From Desulfocapsa sp. (GTDB lineage Bacteria; Desulfobacterota; Desulfobulbia; Desulfobulbales; Desulfocapsaceae): 64,000 bases of DNA. Of this stretch, positions 53,823 through 63,583 are shown piece after piece. The DNA is taken from assembly GCA_022712895.1 (NCBI GenBank), contig JAFLJS010000011.1:33889-97888 (forward strand), in the 5' to 3' direction. Both the position numbers and the translations under genes were made by a program. A model generated the notes under the pieces. The model searched no databases and was not told the origin of the DNA. It was given only the letters and a program-made list of their open reading frames with translations. Each line of letters starts with the position of its first letter. Position 1 is the first letter of the stretch.

Positions 53823-54668
53823 ATGCCATATCTTGGAGCCCACGAATCAGTTGCAGGAGGTCTACACTTCGCATTTGATCATATTCAACAGGTCGGAGGT
53901 GATGCTCTGCAGATCTTCACCAGAAATCAACGCCAGTGGCATCCCAAACCTGTTTCCAGCAAAGAACAGCAACTCTTTGCCAGTGCCTGGGAAAGACAGC
54001 CTTCCATGGTAGTCGCCTCGCACGCCTCCTACCTGATCAACCTGGCATCTGCCAAACCTGAACTTATCAAAAAATCAATCGCCGCATTTGTGGAAGAGTT
54101 GCACCGTTGCGAACTTCTAAACATCCCATACGTAGTCATGCACCCAGGATCACATGGAGGGGATGGTGTGGAAACAGGACTTAAGCGCTTTGTCAAACAT
54201 CTTGACGAAGCATTGGAGCTCGCAGATAGCAAGATTACACTACTCATCGAGACCACCGCCGGACAAGGAACAGGCCTTGGTAGTCGCTTTGAAGAACTGG
54301 CAACTATTATCAACAATTCACAATATTCCAACAAACTCGGTGTCTGCGTGGACACCTGTCATATTTTTGCTGCTGGTTATGATATACGAAGTGAAGAGAG
54401 CTACCGCAAAACCATGGATACGTTTGACCAACTGGTGGGAATAGAACGTATCAAGTTCTTCCATCTCAATGATTCAAAAAAAGGACTTGCCTGCCGGGTG
54501 GATCGCCATGAACATATTGGCCAGGGTGAAATAGGCATCGAAGGATTCCGAAACCTGCTCAACGACCCGCATTTTGTTGAGCACCCCATGACTCTTGAAA
54601 CTCCCAAAGGCAAGGATTTACAAGAGGATCGGGACAATTTACACACTCTCAGAAAACTTTTACGGTAA
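53823..54668 (+). CDS. nfo: Deoxyribonuclease IV (AP endonuclease)
   Basis: Nfo cuts DNA at abasic sites in base-excision repair. The 281-residue TIM-barrel protein has the trinuclear zinc-site motifs: GAHESVAGGL at the N-terminus, VVMHPGSHGGDG, LLIETTAGQGTGLG, CVDTCHIFAAGYD, FFHLNDSKKGLACRVDRHEHIGQG and a late LETPKG. Length and motifs agree with E. coli endonuclease IV. GAGGAA precedes the ATG. It follows the PLP-enzyme gene closely, probably in one transcript, though the functions seem unrelated. Confidence 0.95.
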   Translation: MPYLGAHESVAGGLHFAFDHIQQVGGDALQIFTRNQRQWHPKPVSSKEQQLFASAWERQPSMVVASHASYLINLASAKPELIKKSIAAFVEELHRCELLNIPYVVMHPGSHGGDGVETGLKRFVKHLDEALELADSKITLLIETTAGQGTGLGSRFEELATIINNSQYSNKLGVCVDTCHIFAAGYDIRSEESYRKTMDTFDQLVGIERIKFFHLNDSKKGLACRVDRHEHIGQGEIGIEGFRNLLNDPHFVEHPMTLETPKGKDLQEDRDNLHTLRKLLR

Positions 54669-54882
54669 GGTGTCCGCAATATCTCACATGCTGACGTGAA
54701 ATTTTACTTAATGAAATTTGACTCCTCCCCTGAAATACGGGATAATAATATATGATGCATTACAGCACTCCAAATGAGTAAAAATATTGTACACTTCGCA
54801 TTTGAAGAGGTTCACAATTTTCGTTTATCTACTTTGTAATTGGTTACCTTTTCTTTTTTCACAAAACCATCAACCCTGGTGA

Positions 54883-56022
54883 ATGGTTAAAAAAAAGACT
54901 ACTACACAAAAACAACCTATGAACAGTACAAGTATACGAACAAAGCCCAAACTAATCGGAGATCTGCTGGACATTATCCATAATGCAATCATTGTTATCA
55001 ATTCAGCAAATAAGATCATCTATGCAAACAGCCGTACCGCAGAGATGTTCAACACCTCGGTAACCGATTTACAAAACAATGATATTTTTCACCTGTTTAT
55101 GCCCGAAGATACGGATATCATGGTCAACAACATCCTCCATATCACCAGGACTGAACGCGAGTATGAGGGTGAAGCCATGCTCAAACGCATGGACGGAACA
55201 CAATTCATGGGACTTATTTCCGGAACTTCGTTTCAGTGGGATGAAAATCAAGAAGGAATAGCCTTCTCGATCCATGACATCACCGATATTAAAGCCATTG
55301 AACGCTCTCTGAGACACTCGGAACGCATAACCTTTCTTGGCCACCTCATTGACGATATCAGCCATCAGATCCGCAACCCCATCACGGTGATCGGAGGATT
55401 TGCAAAACGCCTCCTTACAAAAAATGCGCCGTCAAAAGAGACCAATGCTATAATGAATGAGGCTCGCCACCTTGAAGCCCTGCTGGACACACTGAACACC
55501 TTCATACATTTGCCAAGCCCTGTGACCAAACGCGTCACGATAGGTACGCTCATTGAAATTGCAGAAAGCACTCTGCGTGCGACGGTAGAGACAAACAACT
55601 GCAACTGGATCAGTGAATATGATGATGATTTGGCTGAAGAAGAGCTTCTCCTTGACACAGAGTTGATGACAAAAGCCCTGGAAGCCGCCATAATCAACGC
55701 CTGCGAGGCATACGGCAGCGATGACACCGGCAGACAGATCCTTTTCCAAATTCAACATTCACGGAATACTGCCCTACCTTATGTGATCCGCATCACAGAC
55801 CGGGGAGCAGGAATTTCCAGCACCATTTTGCCACATATTTTTGGCCACTTCTATACGAACAAAACTAAACATATAGGAATGGGACTGACCTGTGCCCAGA
55901 GGATTGTGGAAGAACAGCGGGGCACATTAACCATTGACTCCGAAATGGATAAAGGCTGTACTATCAGTTTCCATTTAGTCAAAGAAAGACGACGCCCCAT
56001 CCGCACCACGAAGATTCAATAA
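54883..56022 (+). CDS. Soluble PAS-domain sensor histidine kinase
   Basis: The 379-residue protein has a basic N-terminus, a PAS domain (about 25-140: NAIIVINSANKIIYANSRTAEMF, with PAC GIAFSIHDITDI), a HisKA-type helix pair with the phospho-acceptor in HQIRNPITVIGGFAKRLL, and HATPase (NACEAYG, DRGAGI, GMGLTCAQRIVEE). It has no membrane segment, so it senses something in the cytoplasm or receives a partner's signal. The start at 54883 has GGTGA upstream; an in-frame ATG 13 codons later is possible. There is no regulator beside it, so it is an orphan kinase. Confidence 0.9.
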   Translation: MVKKKTTTQKQPMNSTSIRTKPKLIGDLLDIIHNAIIVINSANKIIYANSRTAEMFNTSVTDLQNNDIFHLFMPEDTDIMVNNILHITRTEREYEGEAMLKRMDGTQFMGLISGTSFQWDENQEGIAFSIHDITDIKAIERSLRHSERITFLGHLIDDISHQIRNPITVIGGFAKRLLTKNAPSKETNAIMNEARHLEALLDTLNTFIHLPSPVTKRVTIGTLIEIAESTLRATVETNNCNWISEYDDDLAEEELLLDTELMTKALEAAIINACEAYGSDDTGRQILFQIQHSRNTALPYVIRITDRGAGISSTILPHIFGHFYTNKTKHIGMGLTCAQRIVEEQRGTLTIDSEMDKGCTISFHLVKERRRPIRTTKIQ

Positions 56023-56114
56023 TAAATCATAGAGCAGTAAAGGACTCTGCGAGAAGCTGCCATGCCACCTGGGCTCACTACAAGATCATCCCGGAAGTGT
56101 GGCATTATCCAACT

Positions 56115-56162
56115 ATGATGAACCCGTAAAAGCCCGGAACTTAGATGGTTAAGTAAAAAACT
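56115..56162 (+). repeat. Hairpin element R1, truncated copy E
   Basis: TGATGAACCCGTAAAAGCCCGGAACTTAGATGG and AAGTAAAAAACTT match the first 48 bases of copies A to C, with a few changes. The central hairpin and right end are missing, and the copy breaks off six bases before the stop codon of purL. Confidence 0.7.
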
Positions 56163-56168
56163 TTCTAA

Positions 56169-59100
56169 CTATTTCTGGCACCACTCATACGCATTTCTAA
56201 ACATCTGCATCCACGGAGTTACTTTGAGATCCTTCATTTCCTGGGGCAGATAATGCGCCTGCCATGGCAGAAACACACGTTCTGGATGGGGCATCATGGC
56301 CAAATGTCGGCCATCGGCTGAACATAGCCCTGCAAGGCCACCTGGTGAGCCATTGGGGTTATAGGGATAGGACTCGGTAGCCTCTCCTGTATCGTCCACA
56401 TAACAAAGCGGAGCAAGGTTTTCAGCCACGACTTTTTCTTTTACAGCTGCATCCGGAAAATTCAAGAGCCCTTCACCGTGATCAACATGGATACCAAAGA
56501 CGAGGTCTTCCATACCTTTTAACATCAGTGAAGGACTTCTACCTACCTTCACCGTAGCCCAGCGAGACTCAAAGCGACCGGATTTATTATGGATAAAACG
56601 AGGCTGTTTTTCAGCCGCCATATCCTGCCATGGAACCCAACCCAACAAACCAAAGAGCTGGCAACCGTTACAGATACCGAGACTAAAGGTGTCGGTGCGA
56701 TCATAAAATTCACGGAACATCTTTTTCAGGGTATCATTAAAGGCAATGGTTGCAGCCCAGCCCTTGGCAGATTCCGGCACATCGGCGTAAGAGAAACCAC
56801 CAACGGCGGCAAGCCCTCTAAAGTCATCAAGGTTTACTCTTCCGGCCAGCAGATCACTCATGGTGATATCCCAGGGTTCAAAACCTGCCATATAAAAAGC
56901 AGAACTCATTTCACGATCAGAATTGGAACCTTCGTCTCGTAAAATTGCAACTTTTGGTTTGTCCGTTTTGGCAAGCAATTCAGCAGGTGCAGGTTCTGGG
57001 GTGAAGCTAAGCTTATATTCGGGCCCTTGCCGATCATAACTATTTTTCTTTTCAGCATCGGCACAATCAGCATTCACCTGCAGTCGTTCCAGCTGGTAGC
57101 TTGTCTCTTCCCACCACTCTCGGAGCAGTCGCATATCTTCATCGAGTACAGACTCGTCATTTACCCGAATCTTGATCTGTTTTTCTTCTGTGCTATGCCC
57201 AAGGTTTACAGCGGTGAGATTGTACTCTTGGAGAAGAGTTGTAAGTGCTGTCAACTTATCGTCCGTACACTCCACAACCAGCCCCAACTCTTCAGAAAAG
57301 AGTGCGGCCAGAGCAGAATCGGTAGACTGCAAATTAAGATCCAGACCGCAATTCCCGGCAAATGCCATTTCCAGCAGAGTTGTGATTAAACCGCCGTCAC
57401 TCCGATCGTGCCCAGACAGCAGCAAACCCTGAGTCATTGCTTCCTGAATAACCAGGAAGCCCTGTTTTAATTTTTCCGGATTATCCATATCAGGACAATC
57501 ATTACCCAGTGCCGAACGGGTCTGGGCAAGGGCTGAGCCGCCGAGACGGTTCCTGTTCTCGCCAAGATCAATAAAGAGCAAGGAGGATTTGCCAGCGGCT
57601 TTAAGATCCGGGGTAAGTACTTTTGTAATATCTGTCATGGCCGCATACACTGAAATAACCAGCTCACGGGGCGACTTAACTGTCTCATCACCCACCATGG
57701 TGGCCATGGAAAGGGAATCTTTTCCGCCATCAACTGCCATTCCCACAGCAACCATCGCATCGCACATGCCTTTTGCCGCATCATACATGGCCGCTCCTTC
57801 ACCGGGAAGCTTGGGGGCCCACATCCAGTTTGCAGAACATTTAACCTGCTCCAGATCATCAATCTTTGCCCACACCAGATTAGTCAGCGATTCGCCAACA
57901 GCCATTCTGGCACCTTTTGCCGGATCAACCAGCATCTTAATAGGCTGTTCGCCAATGGCTGTGGCACCACCCGTGAGCCCAAAGTGCGATTGGGCAACCA
58001 CTGCCACGTCACTGACGGTGAGCTGTAACGGCCCACAGCACTGCTGCTGAGCAATGAGACCGGTTACCGCACGATCGACCTTATTCGTCAGGAAACGTTT
58101 GGAACCAACAGATACCAGACGCAGCACATCATACAGTGCATCACGTACATTTAGATCTTCCGGCAAAGTGAGTTCTGCAAGCTCTTGTTTATTGCGGGAA
58201 TCTTCAAATGTCTTTTGGGGAATATCACCCAGCAGTTCCGAGAGGTCAATATCCACGGGGGTTGAACCATCCTGCGAGTCACGAACCACAAACTGTAAAT
58301 CTCCGGTCACCTCGCCAAGAACTTCACAACCCACCTTTTCACGCTCACATATCGCCTGAAATTCCGCAATATTCTCAGGGCTGATAAGAAAACCATTCCG
58401 TTCCTGATACTCAGCCACATAGATTTCCAAAACAGACATGGTGGGATCGCCCACCCGCATCTTACGAATCTCTATATACCCACCGGAATGTTCCACCAGC
58501 TCTTTTAATACATTGGCAGGTCCGCCAGCACCCTGATCGTGGATCACATCGATGATGGTTTTGTCCCCCATCTCGTTGCAAGCACGGACAACACGGTTCA
58601 TCTTCTGTTCCATTTCAGCATCACCACGCTGAACCGCATTAAAATCCAGCTCTGAGGCATTTTCACCTTGTAGCATGGAGGAAGCAGCGCCACCACCAAA
58701 ACCAACACGATATGCTGGTCCACCAACCTGAACAATCTTCATGCCCTTTGTTTCTTTATCTTTTTCTGTGTGGCGCGCATCAATCTGACCAATGCCGCCA
58801 GTGAACATAATGGGCTTTAAAAATCCCCAGCGCTCACCTGTGGAAAGACGAAGATCAAAAGAACGGGTGAAACCCTGGATCATGGGTTCGCCAAACTTAT
58901 TGCCGTAATCAGAGGCACCGTTACTGGCCTCAATTTCGATATCAAGGGCTGAAGCCAGATTCTCAGGACACTGATAGGACTTTTCCCAAGGGAGTGTGTA
59001 GCCGGGAATATGCAGATTCGCCACACAGTAGCCAGTGGTTCCAGCGATTACAAAACCACCTTTGCCAGTACCCTGAACGTCACGGATACGGCCACCTGCA

Positions 59101-59972
59101 CCTGTTTCAGCCCCTGGGAACGGTGCGACACCGGTGGGAAAATTATGTGTTTCAGCGGTGAGCAACATATGATAAGTTGCATCTTGTTCCTGTAGAGGGC
59201 CGGGTTTTCCTGGCTGGACCGGCATGATGGTATGCACTTCGTGCCCCTGCACAACACTGGAGTTGTCCTTAAAAGCCACCAGACTGCCCTTGGGGTTTTT
59301 CTTCAGTGTATCTTTTACCATCTCAAAGAGGGTTGCGTCTTGTAGTTCGCCATCAATTACCTGCGCACCACCAAAAAAACCGTGCCGGGAATGTTCTGAA
59401 TTGGCATTATTCAAATCCATAATCTCAACAATGGTTGGATTACGATTATTTTTCTCTACAAAGTATTGATGATAAAAATTTCGGTCCCGCTCATCCATGG
59501 AGATACCCGGAATATCGAGGAGCGCATCGGGCCCTCCTGCCATCATATCCACGTCATACACTGCCTCCGGCTTGATCCCGGTTTCAAAGGTGGAAAGAGC
59601 TTCTGGATACGGACATTCCGTCATACGATCATGGTTCTCCCGGATAAAATCGTCGAGCGTTACCGCATCTTCCACGACATATCGGCGAGAACGTTCCACA
59701 CGGGAAACCGTATCAAGCCCGGTGGCGTGACAGATGGAAACCATATTTGACGACCAGGCAGTGGCAAAGTTAAGCCGTGGTCCCATTTCCACCACTCGCT
59801 CACCGGTTAACTGGGGAGCGGTGGTCACGGAATCTGCCAAAAAGCCATCGGCCAAAATCAATTGCAGTCGGCTCTGTTGTTCATCTGTTAACGCTTTACT
59901 GGACTCAATATTAAAACAGTATTCCTGATTGGCGCTGGTTTTTCGGTAGAGCTGACTGACGATAGGTGGCAT
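56169..59972 (-). CDS. purL: Phosphoribosylformylglycinamidine synthase (large single-chain form)
   Basis: PurL converts FGAR to FGAM with ATP and glutamine in purine synthesis. The 1267-residue protein is the single-chain type: an N-terminal PurS-like part (about 1-140), a linker, two AIRS-type ATP domains (HNFPTGVAPFPGAETGAGGRIRD in the first, LSGHDRSDGGLITTLLEMA in the second) and a C-terminal glutaminase with the catalytic cysteine in LGICNGCQLFGLLGW and the His/Glu in MPHPERVF. AGGA lies before the ATG. It is a single gene, convergent with the PAS kinase. The truncated hairpin copy E lies at its 3' end. Confidence 0.96.
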   Translation of the reverse strand: MPPIVSQLYRKTSANQEYCFNIESSKALTDEQQSRLQLILADGFLADSVTTAPQLTGERVVEMGPRLNFATAWSSNMVSICHATGLDTVSRVERSRRYVVEDAVTLDDFIRENHDRMTECPYPEALSTFETGIKPEAVYDVDMMAGGPDALLDIPGISMDERDRNFYHQYFVEKNNRNPTIVEIMDLNNANSEHSRHGFFGGAQVIDGELQDATLFEMVKDTLKKNPKGSLVAFKDNSSVVQGHEVHTIMPVQPGKPGPLQEQDATYHMLLTAETHNFPTGVAPFPGAETGAGGRIRDVQGTGKGGFVIAGTTGYCVANLHIPGYTLPWEKSYQCPENLASALDIEIEASNGASDYGNKFGEPMIQGFTRSFDLRLSTGERWGFLKPIMFTGGIGQIDARHTEKDKETKGMKIVQVGGPAYRVGFGGGAASSMLQGENASELDFNAVQRGDAEMEQKMNRVVRACNEMGDKTIIDVIHDQGAGGPANVLKELVEHSGGYIEIRKMRVGDPTMSVLEIYVAEYQERNGFLISPENIAEFQAICEREKVGCEVLGEVTGDLQFVVRDSQDGSTPVDIDLSELLGDIPQKTFEDSRNKQELAELTLPEDLNVRDALYDVLRLVSVGSKRFLTNKVDRAVTGLIAQQQCCGPLQLTVSDVAVVAQSHFGLTGGATAIGEQPIKMLVDPAKGARMAVGESLTNLVWAKIDDLEQVKCSANWMWAPKLPGEGAAMYDAAKGMCDAMVAVGMAVDGGKDSLSMATMVGDETVKSPRELVISVYAAMTDITKVLTPDLKAAGKSSLLFIDLGENRNRLGGSALAQTRSALGNDCPDMDNPEKLKQGFLVIQEAMTQGLLLSGHDRSDGGLITTLLEMAFAGNCGLDLNLQSTDSALAALFSEELGLVVECTDDKLTALTTLLQEYNLTAVNLGHSTEEKQIKIRVNDESVLDEDMRLLREWWEETSYQLERLQVNADCADAEKKNSYDRQGPEYKLSFTPEPAPAELLAKTDKPKVAILRDEGSNSDREMSSAFYMAGFEPWDITMSDLLAGRVNLDDFRGLAAVGGFSYADVPESAKGWAATIAFNDTLKKMFREFYDRTDTFSLGICNGCQLFGLLGWVPWQDMAAEKQPRFIHNKSGRFESRWATVKVGRSPSLMLKGMEDLVFGIHVDHGEGLLNFPDAAVKEKVVAENLAPLCYVDDTGEATESYPYNPNGSPGGLAGLCSADGRHLAMMPHPERVFLPWQAHYLPQEMKDLKVTPWMQMFRNAYEWCQK

Positions 59973-60142
59973 GATTTTTCCTGAAATAGATGATTGGTCA
60001 GAATTGTTATGGATTTTACCCAGGCTATTTTATACCAGATAGCAAGCTTCATTAAAAGTTTCTTGAAAAGAAAGCAAAAAAAGAACAAAATACCAAATAT
60101 ACACTCATCGAATTCCCTGCATTTTCAGAAAAAAAAGAAAAC

Positions 60143-61942
60143 ATGAAACTACTCAACTCAGACGCACTGCTTGATATTCTCCTCAAAAAGAGACTGATCA
60201 CTCCTAAACAGAAGCAGTTCATCACCCTTGAAAAAGGAAAACAGCGACAGAAGCTCCTGAAAAAATATGGTGCTGATCGTAAATTTGATACAAGTTTTCC
60301 AGACCTTGTGGACATTATTGTTTCCTTTAAGCTGGACGCCGGTGGTAAAAAAGGACTAACTCTGGACGAAGATTCTATTATCAAGGCAGTAAGCCAGTCC
60401 TGTGGCCTGCCCTTTAAAAAACTCGATCCGCTCAAATTGGACATGGACACAGTGACAAAGACCATCCCCAGAAACTTTGCCCTGCGCCATATGTTGCTGC
60501 CCTTTAACTTTCAAAATGGTGTTCTGGAAATTGCGGTGTATCATCCAGACAACATGACTGTTCTCAAAGATATTGAGCAGGCTAATCAGGTAACAATTAA
60601 GCCCTACATTGCGCCTAAATCTGATATTAAAAAAATTCTTTCTGAGTTTTTTGGCTTTCAACGCTCCATCAGTGCCGCTGAAAGTCAGTTTGGTGCGCCG
60701 GGAGTTGGGGGAAGTGTTGATATCGGAAACCTGGAACAGTTTGTCAAGGTCTCTTCCTCCAAAGAAATTTCTTCATCAGATCAGCATATTAAATCCGCTG
60801 TAAACCATCTTTTCAACTATGCCCTCGACCAGACAGCCAGTGATATCCACGTGGAACCCAAACGTAATGACTGTGTCATTCGTTTTCGAATTGATGGCGC
60901 ACTGCACACCATCTACAACCTGCCAAAGGCCGTGCATTCTGCGATTGTTGCCCGAATCAAAATACTGGCAAGGCTGGATATTTCTGAAAAAAGACGGCCA
61001 CAGGATGGTCGCATAAAATTGTCCTTACAGAATGACAAGGAGGCAGAAGTTCGTGTTTCCACGATTCCAGTGGCTTTTGGAGAAAAGGTGGTGATGCGAC
61101 TCCTTGACCCGGATGTCATTTTTCAGGATCTGAACAATCTTGGTTTCTCCAAACGAGATCGCATTGTGTATAACTCCTTTATCCAATCACCACATGGGAT
61201 TGTACTGGTTACCGGGCCCACCGGATCTGGTAAATCAACCACTCTCTATTCCACCCTCGACAAAATTGCCACCCCCGAAAAAAATATCATAACCATTGAA
61301 GATCCTGTGGAAATGGTGCATGAAGCCTTTAACCAAATATCGGTACAACCTCTGATCGATGTCACCTTCTCTACCATCCTTCGCAACATTCTTCGTCAAG
61401 ATCCGGATGTGATTATGATTGGTGAGATCCGTGATCTGGATACTGCTTCGCATGCTGTACAGGCTGCCATGACAGGACATTTAGTCTTCTCAACCCTTCA
61501 TACCAACGATGCGGTTTCATCCATTGTTCGTCTGCGGGATCTGGGCCTTGAACCCTTCCTTATCTCTTCAACTCTTCTTGGCGCCCTGGCTCAACGCCTG
61601 GTACGTACCATTTGCCCACATTGCGTCGAATCCTTCACCATCGATGGGCATGAACTGCTGCATTTAGGGTTTCCAGTAGCTGACAAGGAAATCTATAACC
61701 TGAAACGGGGCAAAGGGTGCAGACAATGCAGAGATACCGGCTACAAAGGTCGCTGTGGAATATTTGAGATATTCCCCCTGTCAGACCAAATGAAAAAGAT
61801 GGTCACTGCCGGAGACAGCGCTGATGACATCAGACAACTTGCAATCCGCGAAGGAATGACTACCTTACGAGAGGACGCTTGGGAAAAGGTCAAGGCTGGA
61901 ATAACAACTTACGAAGAAGCAATGCGGGTAACCGCTGAATAG
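60143..61942 (+). CDS. GspE/PilB-type secretion or pilus assembly ATPase
   Basis: The 599-residue ATPase has the N-terminal T2SSE domain (about 80-180), then the motor: Walker [14 protein letters not shown], the Asp box, Walker [17 protein letters not shown], and His box [16 protein letters not shown]. The zinc-binding cysteines are CPHCVESF and CRQCRDTGY. It drives a type II secretion or type IV pilus machine at the inner membrane; which one cannot be decided, since no pilin or Gsp genes are adjacent. The ribosome site is weak. smpB follows in two bases. Confidence 0.93.
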   Translation: MKLLNSDALLDILLKKRLITPKQKQFITLEKGKQRQKLLKKYGADRKFDTSFPDLVDIIVSFKLDAGGKKGLTLDEDSIIKAVSQSCGLPFKKLDPLKLDMDTVTKTIPRNFALRHMLLPFNFQNGVLEIAVYHPDNMTVLKDIEQANQVTIKPYIAPKSDIKKILSEFFGFQRSISAAESQFGAPGVGGSVDIGNLEQFVKVSSSKEISSSDQHIKSAVNHLFNYALDQTASDIHVEPKRNDCVIRFRIDGALHTIYNLPKAVHSAIVARIKILARLDISEKRRPQDGRIKLSLQNDKEAEVRVSTIPVAFGEKVVMRLLDPDVIFQDLNNLGFSKRDRIVYNSFIQSPHGIVLVTGPTGSGKSTTLYSTLDKIATPEKNIITIEDPVEMVHEAFNQISVQPLIDVTFSTILRNILRQDPDVIMIGEIRDLDTASHAVQAAMTGHLVFSTLHTNDAVSSIVRLRDLGLEPFLISSTLLGALAQRLVRTICPHCVESFTIDGHELLHLGFPVADKEIYNLKRGKGCRQCRDTGYKGRCGIFEIFPLSDQMKKMVTAGDSADDIRQLAIREGMTTLREDAWEKVKAGITTYEEAMRVTAE

Positions 61943-61944
61943 AT

Positions 61945-62430
61945 ATGGCAAAAAAAGGTACAGACAGTGCTATTAAAATAGTCTGTAAAAACAAAAAGGC
62001 CTTCCACGACTATCATATTGAAACAAGATATGAGGCTGGAATGGTGCTCCGAGGGCCAGAAGTAAAATCACTGCGTGCCGGAAAAGCAAACCTGAAAGAT
62101 GGGTATGCCCAGATCGACAAACGCGGAGAACTGTTTCTTCATAATGTACATATTTCACTCTACAGCTTTGCCACTCACAACCCCAATGAACCGAGAAGAG
62201 TTCGAAAACTCCTGCTCCACAAAAAGGAGCTGAAGAAACTTATCGGGAAATTACGGGAAAAGGGGCTTGCGCTGATTCCCTTGAAGATATACTTTATAGG
62301 AAACGGTAAAGCCAAGATCGAACTTGGCCTTGCTCGCGGTAAAAAATTGTACGACAAACGGGCCTCTCTGAAAGAAAAGCAGAGTAACCGTGAATTACAG
62401 CGCGAGATGCGCACTAAGTATGTTGGCTGA
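61945..62430 (+). CDS. smpB: SmpB, tmRNA-binding protein
   Basis: SmpB binds tmRNA and lets it enter stalled ribosomes for trans-translation. The 161-residue protein shows the family core: [52 protein letters not shown] and [19 protein letters not shown]. The C-terminal tail is [18 protein letters not shown], which places helix residues in the mRNA channel. It starts two bases after the ATPase gene's stop codon. Its partner, tmRNA, begins 94 bases after its stop codon, a classic smpB-ssrA pairing. Confidence 0.96.
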   Translation: MAKKGTDSAIKIVCKNKKAFHDYHIETRYEAGMVLRGPEVKSLRAGKANLKDGYAQIDKRGELFLHNVHISLYSFATHNPNEPRRVRKLLLHKKELKKLIGKLREKGLALIPLKIYFIGNGKAKIELGLARGKKLYDKRASLKEKQSNRELQREMRTKYVG

Positions 62431-62470
62431 AAGATTTTTTGATTATACCTGAAACTCAGCCACTACTCGT

Positions 62471-62494
62471 GTCATTCCGGACTTGATCCGGAAT
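62471..62494. repeat. GTCATTCCGG-type inverted repeat, copy 3
   Basis: GTCATTCCGGACTTGATCCGGAATCGC lies between smpB and ssrA. ATTCCGGA and TCCGGAAT pair across the ACTTGA centre. The TTGATC inside it may double as a -35 box for ssrA, with TACTAC 18 bases on (weak inference). Confidence 0.6.
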
Positions 62495-62524
62495 CGCTAC
62501 GGGAAATACTACTTTTACAAATAT

Positions 62525-62884
62525 GGGGGCGAAACGGATTCGACAGGGATGTGTAAGCTATACGTTGCATGCCGAGCTTTCTATCTGCTCGTAAAACCGA
62601 TAGGCATTTAATTATAATCGCCGACGATTATAACACCGCACTGGCAGCTTAGACTGCTGTGCCGTTCCCCCGGCCTTCGCCCGTAAGGCTGGATCGGAAC
62701 GCCGACTAACGGGCTGGTTCTTTTGTTGCGTCTACCGGTAAAAGAATAAGATTTAGTAGAATAGCGTCAGTGTACTCTGGTTCCGGCGGGGCCCCTGATG
62801 CGAAACTTAAAGCCCGGGACTAAGCATGTAGATACGTGAGGGGAGCATTTTTGGACGCGGGTTCGACTCCCGCCGCCTCCACCA
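62525..62884 (+). ncRNA. ssrA: tmRNA
   Basis: The 5' end GGGGGCGAAACGGATTCGAC and the 3' end GGGTTCGACTCCCGCCGCCTCCACCA form the tRNA-like part; GGGGGCG pairs with CGCCTCC in the acceptor stem, and the CCA is encoded. The total is 360 bases. The tag reading frame is at 62620-62652: GCC GAC GAT TAT AAC ACC GCA CTG GCA GCT TAG, giving ADDYNTALAA. It rescues stalled ribosomes and marks their products for degradation. It is paired with smpB just upstream. Confidence 0.97.
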
Positions 62885-62918
62885 TTTGATAGTCCAGCCA
62901 AGTCTGGAAGAATCTTTT

Positions 62919-62952
62919 AAGCCCGTAAATTAACACAATTTACGGGCTTTTT
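62919..62952 (+). terminator. Rho-independent terminator of ssrA
   Basis: AAGCCCGTAAATT pairs perfectly with AATTTACGGGCTT around a 5-base loop and is followed by TTT. It lies 34 bases past the encoded CCA. Confidence 0.92.
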
Positions 62953-63034
62953 AGTGTCCAGTGATGTCCGGAGAAATCCATTGACGTCCTATGTTTTAAC
63001 AGTACACCTTGCAGTACCGACCAACCTTTTAAAC

Positions 63035-63583
63035 GGTACTGTAAAAAATGCCAACTATGCTTGGATTCTGCACATGATCTCCAAGTTGTCACAGAACGGG
63101 GTGGCCGGTTTTGTCCTGGCCAACTCTTCTATACCACCCCCATCCCAGTGTGCCTCTGGTTTCTCAGCCGTAACAAGAAGGCTGATACAAAACGGGGTTT
63201 TCGTGATCGCCAGGGTGAGACTCTGTTTATTGATGCTCGCAAGATGGGTTTCCTTGTTGATCGGGTACATCGGGAGTTGTCTGACGAGGAAAATTGGTGA
63301 GATTGGCCGTACTTATCATGCCTGGCGGGGTGAGAAAAAGGATGGTGCATATGAAGACAAGGCTGGCTTCTGCAAGTCCGCGACTCTGGAGGAGATCAAA
63401 TCCTATCAGTATGTTCTAACCCCTGGCCGTTATGTCGGAGCTGAAGCTGTGGAGGATGACGGTATCCCCTTTAAAGAGAAAATGACCAAGCTGAGCGCCA
63501 TCCTTTATGAGCAGATGCGGAAGGGGACAGAGCTGGATGTGATGATCCGCAAAAATCTGGAGGTGCTGGGGTATGGAGAGTAA
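63035..63583 (+). pseudogene. hsdM: Decayed type I restriction methyltransferase (hsdM) fragment
   Basis: Only the C-terminal third of HsdM is recognisable, in two frames. It starts with [26 protein letters not shown], jumps to a second frame at [21 protein letters not shown] through [13 protein letters not shown], and returns to the first at YHAWRGEKKDG through LTPGRYVGAE. The first shift removes the stretch normally lying between these motifs and falls in CCTGGCCAAC, shared by both sides. The second lies in an A run near 63290. The N-terminal two thirds, with the NPPY methylase motif, are missing. An open frame from 62954 to 63583 gives a misleading intact ORF. It is the remnant of an island inserted beside ssrA. 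Confidence 0.85.

Noticed and set aside
57589..58050. 153-codon plus-strand frame inside purL
   Set aside because: Reverse shadow of a well-conserved purL segment, low complexity in S and A.
62954..63583. Open reading frame of 209 codons after ssrA, as an intact gene
   Set aside because: Homology to HsdM occurs in two alternating frames, and the middle of this frame (after VLAN to the IGRTYHAW segment) is not HsdM-like; it is a pseudogene.
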